Below are positions 1 through 5,971 of a DNA stretch of 16,439 bases, piece after piece. This DNA is from CAZJDM01 sp964544765 (lineage in GTDB: Bacteria > Bdellovibrionota_B > Oligoflexia > CAYFLR01). The DNA is taken from contig CAZJDM010000100.1 in assembly GCA_964544765.1 (NCBI GenBank), forward strand, positions 1-16,439, written 5' to 3'. Position numbers and translations under genes: made by a program. How positions within the stretch are numbered: position 1 is the stretch's first letter; every line of letters begins with the position of its first letter. Under the pieces are notes generated by a model. That model worked only from the letters and a program-made list of their open reading frames with translations. It made no database searches and was not told the origin of the DNA.

Positions 1-239
1 GCTTGACAGAGTTATTGTGATCTTTTGACTACAATGTCTTTAAAGAACAGGAAGGTCATAATTAAAATAACTCTTTATTAAAACATAGTTGTTTATACTA
101 TTATTCATTTTCTTCTACCTTAATTTATTATGTGATAATTTTATCAACTGATAAGCTTTTCATCCAAAAAGCATAACACTTATCGGAAAAAACAGTGATT
201 ATATTTAATTTTTCTGATTATTGTATTTATTTTGATGGG
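1..239. other. Gene-free end of the window after the efflux operon, with nested inverted repeats
   Basis: No coding frame is supported here. Structures seen are TGATAA-TT-TTATCA (133-146); CTGATAAG (148-155) with CTTATCGG (179-186), enclosing CTTTT/AAAAG (156-160, 167-171); and ATCGGAAAAA (182-191) with TTTTTCTGAT (209-218). The last two compete for bases 182-186. The G-T wobbles pair on the plus strand, suggesting an RNA read in that direction, but no plus-strand gene is visible. None is a clear terminator. Confidence 0.4.
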
Positions 240-3200
240 TTAGTCAATTAACCTCAGAAAACTAGGAATAATAAAAAGTGTAAGTAAGGTAGATACCAAA
301 AGGCCAAAAAAGACGGCAATTCCAAGTGGTTGTATGATCTCACCACCTTCTCCCATACCTAAGGCCATTGGTATTACGGCAAATAAAGTTGTGAGAGTTG
401 TTATTAAAATGGGTCTAATACGACTTTTGGCCGTTTCAATGATAATATCAATATTAGAATTAGTATTTATATCTTTAGAATTAGTACCCATATTTTTTTT
501 ACGTGCTTTCAGGTAGCGATCGATCATCAAAATAGCGTTATTTACTACCAGGCCACACAGTAAAATAGTTCCTAGCATTGAATTAAGGGAAATGGTGCTT
601 TTAGTTATATAGAGTCCGTTTAACACTCCAATAAGAGCTATTGGTATTGTTGAAAGTATAATGAAGGGGTATCTAATCGTGTTAAACATAATGGCCAAAG
701 TTAAAAGAACCAGTCCAACACTGGCAAGAAGCGAGTATTTAAAGCTTGATATTGAATCGTTTATTTCTTTATTAACATCTGGATAATTAATATTCAGCTC
801 TAAGGGATGTTCAAAAGATTTTATCTTTTGTTTGACTGCGGAAATCATGCTTTTCTTTTGCTCATCAGTTAATTTTTCATCGAGATTAATGGTAATTTTC
901 TGAGCTAAATCTTGATTTAAATAAAGATAAGGCAGATAAGAATCATTACGAAAATTTATATCTACCAGGGCATCTAAAGGAACGATCTTTTCATTAAGTT
1001 GAATGGGGATATTTCTGATGTCTTCAATATACTGGGATCGTTGCTGATCTTTAAAACGTAAATTAAAAAATAGTTGTTTTCCTTGATCATTAAAATCCCC
1101 TAAATAAGTTCCCCACTTAGTATGAGCCTGTAAAAATTGGTTGAGAGAATTATTCTTGACAAAGGGTTTGTATTTTAAAGAAATTCCCTCTTGTTTGGCC
1201 AACCAAGGTTTTCTAAAGATTGTCCCATTAAAATACCCATCTTTTAAATCTAGAATTTTATCGGCGAAATTTGAAAGTTCAGAATTCTTTGTTCCTTTGA
1301 GTATAATTTCTAGATCACGTTTTTTAGGTAAAGGTAATTTTCCGGGATCCCATTTACTGACTGTATATTGAACATCTAGGTTGGTTTTAAATTTCTCTAA
1401 AATACGATCCTTTAGTGTATCAAATTGCTTTCTATCCTTTAGTTCAATAGTAATATAACCATTACTGGGTCGGAACATATATGAAATATAATTTTTTACT
1501 TCGGGTTGGGTTTTTAAAAATGATTCTAAATTGGACACTACTTTTTTTGTGAGTTGTACATCATCATTTTCGGGAATATTAATATATACATCCAAAAGGC
1601 GGGTAGTAGGTTTGGCAATGATAGATTTCTTTATTTTAGGTGCTTGCATGAACGAAGCGCCTGTTAGAATAACAGCTATTGTGATGATTAATAATGCTCC
1701 CGCTTTTCTTTTAAGAAAAATACGCAATAATTTGCTGTAGAAATGGTATAGTTTCGCGCTTATAGTTTCTTGGTCAGAATTAGACGGTTTATATTTATTG
1801 GAAGACTTGCGTTTGGGTAGTTTGATTATTATGCTACAAACACCTGGTACAATAATAATAGCCGAAAATATAGAAATAGAAAGGATGAAGATGATCGTCC
1901 TGGTTAAATCTCCCATGATGGCTTTAGTATAAGAAGAAGTGTATAATATGGGAGCAAAAACCACAATAGAGGTAATAATAGAAGCTATGATTGGTAGGGC
2001 TACATCTTTGGTAGCAGATATTATAATATCAAATTTATCGGGTTTGTTTTGTTGAGGATTTTTTCCCGGAGTTTGTTGTCCATAGTTAAAATGGTCAAAG
2101 TAGTTAAAATGGCTAAATGATTTAAAAATATTTTCCAAGGTTACAATAGAGCTGTCGACTATCATTCCTACTCCGATAGCCATTCCTCCTAGTGAGATAA
2201 TATTAATTGATACGTTAAATATGGACATGAGAATAAAAGAAGTAATAATACAAAAGGGGATGGAGATAGCTATTACTAGTGTTCCCGAGAAGGTTCTTAA
2301 AAATAAAAATATGATGAATATAGCGGCAAGTCCACCGATTAGAGCGTTAATTAATAAATTGTCAATAGCGGTTTGAATAAATTGACCGGGATTGACCATA
2401 ATATTATAATCAAAGGCCGGGGTATTTTGTTTGAAATTATTCAGCTCCTTTTCAACTTGGTCACATGCTTGTTTTACATCACTATCTTGACTAAGAGAGA
2501 CGTTAATCATCTGAGATGGTTTGCCATTTAATCGATATACTCCTTTTTGTTTATTTAATATAGTTCTTACCGTAGCTACATCCTTAACTTTAATTTTTAC
2601 TTTATTATTGTCATCTAAGGATATAGGGACTTCTAGTAAATCGCTAAATTCTCTAGTTTTGGGATCTACTCTTACGATGTAAGAATTTTCCTTTTTGTCG
2701 TCTTGGACTGTTCCTATAGAAGCAGGACTATAGGCTTCTACTATGTGATTTATGATTTTAAATAGCGGGAGACGAAAGTTGATAATTTTATCTCGATCGA
2801 TCTCTAATATATGATTTTTGGCTTGCCCTCCCCAGAAATTAGCATTTTTTACCCCTTCAATTTTTCTTATGTTTTGTAGTAAACTACTTTCTAAATAGCC
2901 CTTAAGATCCTCATCTTTATATAGATCGCTACTTACCGCGATCATCATATTACCTGAAGACATAGTGGAGAGGGGATGTATACTGTAATTAAATTTATTA
3001 CTGGAGCCAGATTTTAAAGGGGTAAAGATATTTTCTAGTTTTTGTTTAATTTCTTCTTCATCGGCTGACCAACTTAGTTCCATGTTTATGGAAACATATC
3101 TATTTTGGTATTGACTGTTTGTATTAATAACGTCTTTAATATTTTTTATTTGTTGAATAAGAGAATTACCATAGGTTTTATAATATTCTTCGCTAGTGGT

Positions 3201-3353
3201 TAAGTCTTGGTGCCAGAACGAAATATAAAAACCGGGTTTTCGAACGTTGGGGTACATTTTCATAGGTAAATGATATAGAGATATGATTCCGGCTGTAATA
3301 ATCGAAATAGTAAATATTATAAGAGCTGTTGGGTTGGTCAGATATTTTTTCAC
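240..3353 (-). CDS. RND efflux permease of the TolC operon
   Basis: 1037-aa proton-driven inner-membrane exporter with the usual RND layout: TM1 about 10-28, periplasmic loop to about 330, TM2-TM6 to about 511, a second periplasmic loop, TM7 at about 551-567 and TM8-TM12 after about 871. TM4 reads GMIVDSSIVTLEN (396-408), with a single proton-relay Asp (D400). TM10 has VVNNAILMID (936-945), the usual partner of single-Asp TM4. Two cytoplasmic loops are enlarged by short duplications: residues 413-439 (HFNY repeated, then a Gln/Pro/Lys-rich stretch) and 950-968 (TNS repeated). The GTG start at 3353 follows AAAGG with 6 nt spacing and is placed as expected before TM1. Last gene of the TolC-adaptor-permease operon. 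Substrate unknown; it is divergent from both permeases at 9058-15157. Confidence 0.93.
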   Translation of the reverse strand: MKKYLTNPTALIIFTISIITAGIISLYHLPMKMYPNVRKPGFYISFWHQDLTTSEEYYKTYGNSLIQQIKNIKDVINTNSQYQNRYVSINMELSWSADEEEIKQKLENIFTPLKSGSSNKFNYSIHPLSTMSSGNMMIAVSSDLYKDEDLKGYLESSLLQNIRKIEGVKNANFWGGQAKNHILEIDRDKIINFRLPLFKIINHIVEAYSPASIGTVQDDKKENSYIVRVDPKTREFSDLLEVPISLDDNNKVKIKVKDVATVRTILNKQKGVYRLNGKPSQMINVSLSQDSDVKQACDQVEKELNNFKQNTPAFDYNIMVNPGQFIQTAIDNLLINALIGGLAAIFIIFLFLRTFSGTLVIAISIPFCIITSFILMSIFNVSINIISLGGMAIGVGMIVDSSIVTLENIFKSFSHFNYFDHFNYGQQTPGKNPQQNKPDKFDIIISATKDVALPIIASIITSIVVFAPILYTSSYTKAIMGDLTRTIIFILSISIFSAIIIVPGVCSIIIKLPKRKSSNKYKPSNSDQETISAKLYHFYSKLLRIFLKRKAGALLIITIAVILTGASFMQAPKIKKSIIAKPTTRLLDVYINIPENDDVQLTKKVVSNLESFLKTQPEVKNYISYMFRPSNGYITIELKDRKQFDTLKDRILEKFKTNLDVQYTVSKWDPGKLPLPKKRDLEIILKGTKNSELSNFADKILDLKDGYFNGTIFRKPWLAKQEGISLKYKPFVKNNSLNQFLQAHTKWGTYLGDFNDQGKQLFFNLRFKDQQRSQYIEDIRNIPIQLNEKIVPLDALVDINFRNDSYLPYLYLNQDLAQKITINLDEKLTDEQKKSMISAVKQKIKSFEHPLELNINYPDVNKEINDSISSFKYSLLASVGLVLLTLAIMFNTIRYPFIILSTIPIALIGVLNGLYITKSTISLNSMLGTILLCGLVVNNAILMIDRYLKARKKNMGTNSKDINTNSNIDIIIETAKSRIRPILITTLTTLFAVIPMALGMGEGGEIIQPLGIAVFFGLLVSTLLTLFIIPSFLRLID

Positions 3354-3383
3354 ATTTAGCCTTTAATTTGGAATATACTTAGT

Positions 3384-4421
3384 TTAAGTAGATTTCTTTT
3401 TTTCAACAATTTCTACTTGTTGGTCCTTAACTAAAACATTTTGATCTGATTTAATAATTATAGAGAGCCCTTTGGTTAGTTGGTTAGATATAATTTCAAT
3501 GTTATTTTTAAATCGAATGCCTTGTTTAATATTTATTTCTTGAACCTTACCGTCTCGTACTATTTGGATATAGGTTCTATCATCTTTGATTTTGATATGT
3601 TTTTTAGGAACCGAAAAACCTTGATGAGGGTTAAATTGGAAATTTATTTTAGCTAGTTTGCCTGGTAATAGAGGTGTAGATTTTTTATTAATATGGATAG
3701 TTACCTCTTGAGTTCCTGTCTGGTGATCAATAGAGGGAGAAATACTTTTGATTTTTCCTTTAAAGGCCAGAGTATTGTTTTCTGAATGAGCCTTGATAGG
3801 TTGATTTAAGCGAACTTTGGTAACATCTGTAGGTGTCATATGAATCTTAAATTGAAATTGGTCCGGTGAATAAATCGACAAGACAGCTTTATCTTTGTTG
3901 ATCATATTGCCGGGTAAGGTAATAATTTTAAAGACGATACCTTTAATTGGAGCGGTAATATTTCCGGGGAGAGTATCATAGCCTATTTCTTTTTTCTGTA
4001 CGGTAGCTATAACCTGATCTTTTGTTACTAGATCACCCACATTTACATTTAATTTAGAAAGTAAACCATTAACTGGTGAAAAGGCAAAATATGTGTGGGT
4101 AGGTTCTACTAATCCCCAGTATTCACGATGTTCAGAGATTTTTGTTTTTTTAAGAGGAGTAACATATACTTGGGGTAATTTGGTTTTTTTACTTTCTTTA
4201 TTTTTAGAAGCTACGGCTAGGAGGCTATTATTAATTGGAAAGCTATTAATCAATGGTAGGTTATTAATCATTGGAAAGTTACTTACCAATGGTAGGTTAT
4301 TAATTATAGGAAAACTCAAAATAATAAAGAGACCCAGCAGCCAAACTAATATTTTGATGCGATGATTGTGTTTTGCTTGATGAGAACGTTTTCCCCATAG
4401 TATTATTTGAGTTAATTTCAT
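3384..4421 (-). CDS. RND periplasmic adaptor lacking a coiled-coil hairpin
   Basis: 345-aa membrane fusion protein anchored by one N-terminal helix (about 22-38) after a basic cytoplasmic tail. Residues 38-67 are a 12-aa repeat (FPIINNLPLVSN, FPMINNLPLINS, FPINNS). The lipoyl halves are at about 112-142 (VNGLLSKLNVNVGDLVTKDQVI) and 154-185 (ITAPIKGIVFKIITLPGNMI). Only about 11 residues separate them, so there is no helical hairpin. A beta-barrel (187-262) and a membrane-proximal domain (about 263-340) follow. I chose the ATG at 4421 because GGAGG at 4429-4433 lies 7 nt upstream; the TTG one codon earlier is an extension artefact. The gene is coupled to the upstream TolC gene by TGATG, and the permease starts 30 bp after the stop. 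Adaptors without the hairpin are known (Borrelia BesA). How it docks with TolC is unclear. Confidence 0.88.
   Translation of the reverse strand: MKLTQIILWGKRSHQAKHNHRIKILVWLLGLFIILSFPIINNLPLVSNFPMINNLPLINSFPINNSLLAVASKNKESKKTKLPQVYVTPLKKTKISEHREYWGLVEPTHTYFAFSPVNGLLSKLNVNVGDLVTKDQVIATVQKKEIGYDTLPGNITAPIKGIVFKIITLPGNMINKDKAVLSIYSPDQFQFKIHMTPTDVTKVRLNQPIKAHSENNTLAFKGKIKSISPSIDHQTGTQEVTIHINKKSTPLLPGKLAKINFQFNPHQGFSVPKKHIKIKDDRTYIQIVRDGKVQEINIKQGIRFKNNIEIISNQLTKGLSIIIKSDQNVLVKDQQVEIVEKKKST
4234..4316 (-). repeat. 36-nt tandem repeat, about 2.3 copies, within the adaptor gene
   Basis: Copies at 4234-4269 and 4270-4305 and a partial third from 4306 share the words GGAAAG, AATGGTAGG and TTATTAAT. 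They encode the 12-aa units FPIINNLPLVSN and FPMINNLPLINS. The repeat sits directly after the membrane anchor, so copy number changes the length of the anchor-to-body linker. Confidence 0.85.
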
Positions 4422-5773
4422 CAAAATACCTCCATAATTTTTCCAATTATAAGGGCCAAATCTAGTTGGGTTTTGGTAATTTCGTATTTTAATTGCAGCA
4501 TGTCTTTTTCGGTTTGGGTTTGAGCGGTCTTATCTTGCAAGACGTCTTTCATAGATATAAGTCCTTTTTTATATCGCAAGGAACTGACACTGTAAATTTT
4601 TTTAGTAAGTTCAATTTGTTCTTTTTTTACTTTTTGATCTGCGGTTAAAAGTAGTAAGTTTTGACATAGGGATGCGATACGATTAGTCGCGTCATTCTTG
4701 GCACTTTGCAAGTCACGTTGAGTATTAGTGATATTAATCTTGGCTTTTTGTTTTTTGGTGGAGGTGTTGAAATTATCAAAAAGGGGTATATTGATACTTA
4801 GTTCCCAATAAGGATAGTCGATGTTCCTAACGGAGGTAGTATTGTTGGTATTAAAATATTGATAACCGGCGGTCACAGATAATTTGGGATAATAGTTACC
4901 TTGGATATTTTGCAGACTCAATTGAGCAACCTTGTGTTTGATTTCAGTTTGTTGGTATTGAGATGATTTTTGTAGATAAATATCGAGGAAATGAGCCGTA
5001 ATTTTACTCAAATTATCAGTATTAAGGGGGGAGGGTAGTTTAATAATTCCTTCGTGATTATCTGGGAAAGGAAATATATCGATAGAATCTAAAGAGGGTG
5101 GTGTACCAATTATTTGAGCTAAATCCTGCATTATTTGTTGGAGCTGATATTGGGTTTTTATTACGGTTTGTTGCGAGTTAAGATAATCAATTTTTGCGCG
5201 GTCCCAATCAGTTTTAGGAGCGATCCCTTTACGGTATTGTTTTTGTGCGGCCTTTAGAATCTCTTTATTTATATTGAGATTATTTTGTTGTAATTCTAAT
5301 AGATGTTGGTTTAGCGCTAGTTTTATATAAATCACCCAAATGTTATGGGCTATTTGCTGTTTAGTTTGATTTAGACCGATTTGAGAATTTCGCCAATTAA
5401 GTTCAGCTTGTTTTAAATTGTTTAAATCTTTGAAACCATTGAATAATTTAAATGATATAGCCGTAGAAAAGTCTGAATTAAGTGATGGTTTTAAATCAGG
5501 TTTTTTTTCACTCACACCAGGATAGTTTTTACTTAATTTACTATTAACTGAGGCATCTATAGAAGATACCCATAATTGTCTTTTGTATTTTTGATATTCT
5601 ATGTGATTTGACTGCTGATAGGCATTGGCAGATTTTATATCTAAACTCTTATTCATTCCCATTTTAATGAGTTGATGGACACTGATATCGGCATGTAGGG
5701 CATAACCCAAAACCAGAAAGTATAAATAAAATAAATAAAGTGAATAAAATAAGTATTTTATGATGATCTCCAA
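4421..5773 (-). CDS. TolC-family outer-membrane efflux protein
   Basis: Up to 450 aa; forms the outer-membrane channel and periplasmic tunnel of a tripartite pump. An aromatic, hydrophobic signal peptide runs to about residue 28 (GYALHA before DISVHQL). The two internal OEP repeats are visible: helix motif QKQYRKGIAPKTDWDRAK (177-194) in the first and LRYKKGLISMKDVLQDK (399-415) in the second. Each repeat also has its strand pair, FKLFNGFKDL near 108-117 and INIPLFDNFNT near 327-337. The start is ambiguous. TTG at 5773 opens the frame behind GAAGGG, but GGAG at 5768-5771 sits at ideal spacing for an ATA codon at 5759-5761, which would give MKYLFYSLYLF. The stop TGA overlaps the adaptor ATG by 1 nt (TGATG). 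It is the only outer-membrane channel in the window, so it may serve both efflux operons. Confidence 0.92.
   Translation of the reverse strand: MEIIIKYLFYSLYLFYLYFLVLGYALHADISVHQLIKMGMNKSLDIKSANAYQQSNHIEYQKYKRQLWVSSIDASVNSKLSKNYPGVSEKKPDLKPSLNSDFSTAISFKLFNGFKDLNNLKQAELNWRNSQIGLNQTKQQIAHNIWVIYIKLALNQHLLELQQNNLNINKEILKAAQKQYRKGIAPKTDWDRAKIDYLNSQQTVIKTQYQLQQIMQDLAQIIGTPPSLDSIDIFPFPDNHEGIIKLPSPLNTDNLSKITAHFLDIYLQKSSQYQQTEIKHKVAQLSLQNIQGNYYPKLSVTAGYQYFNTNNTTSVRNIDYPYWELSINIPLFDNFNTSTKKQKAKINITNTQRDLQSAKNDATNRIASLCQNLLLLTADQKVKKEQIELTKKIYSVSSLRYKKGLISMKDVLQDKTAQTQTEKDMLQLKYEITKTQLDLALIIGKIMEVF
4429..4433 (-). promoter_or_regulatory. Ribosome binding site of the hairpin-less adaptor, inside the TolC-family gene
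   Basis: GGAGG lies in the last codons of the TolC-family gene, seven nt before the ATG at 4421. The stop TGA and start ATG share one base, so the two genes are likely translationally coupled. Confidence 0.8.
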
Positions 5774-5794
5774 GTGGCCCTTCGAATTTATGCG

Positions 5795-5823
5795 ATAATA
5801 CTAAAAAATTGTACAATAATCAA
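5795..5823 (-). promoter_or_regulatory. Predicted sigma70-type promoter of the TolC efflux operon
   Basis: On the minus strand, TTGATT (5818-5823) is followed after exactly 17 nt by TATTAT (5795-5800), close to the -35/-10 consensus. Transcription would start near 5788, giving a leader of only about 15-27 nt before either candidate start codon of the TolC-family gene. This is prediction from sequence alone in a very AT-rich stretch, where chance matches are common. Confidence 0.5.
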
Positions 5824-5870
5824 TATATTTTATATAAACACCTATAAAATATTACAAATATATATAAAAT

Positions 5871-5908
5871 ATGGGTAAATACAGTATAAATGCGAGTCAA
5901 TTACCCAT
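5871..5908. repeat. 8-bp perfect inverted repeat between the AAA+ gene and the TolC promoter
   Basis: ATGGGTAA (5871-5878) and TTACCCAT (5901-5908) are perfect inverted arms 22 nt apart. On the minus strand ATTTT follows the stem, so it could be a weak terminator for the AAA+ gene. It could equally be a pair of half-sites for a regulator upstream of the efflux operon. Confidence 0.4.
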
Positions 5909-5918
5909 CCATATGGAT
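5907..5918. repeat. 12-bp perfect palindrome
   Basis: ATCCATATGGAT is self-complementary over 12 bp. It overlaps the arm TTACCCAT by two bases and lies about 85 bp upstream of the predicted -35 of the TolC operon. Candidate dimer-binding site. Confidence 0.35.
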
Positions 5919-5948
5919 TATATAGCTCAACTTATTATATTCAAGATT

Positions 5949-5969
5949 AAAAAACAATTAGAATGTTTT
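5949..5969 (-). terminator. Weak terminator-like hairpin after the AAA+ gene
   Basis: Just after the stop codon the minus strand has AAAACA, a 7-nt loop, TGTTTT and a run of T. The stem is only 6 bp and mostly A-T, so stability would be low; the U-run overlaps the stem. Confidence 0.25.
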
Positions 5970-5971
5970 AA

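Noticed and set aside
3..34. TTGACA and TTGACT as plus-strand -35 elements
   Set aside because: No acceptable -10 at 16-18 nt and no plus-strand gene downstream.
4234..4316. CRISPR-like array
   Set aside because: Units are contiguous with no spacers and are in frame within a clear coding gene.
4422..4424. TTG as first codon of the hairpin-less adaptor
   Set aside because: The next codon is ATG with an ideal GGAGG at 7 nt, and it makes the TGATG coupling.
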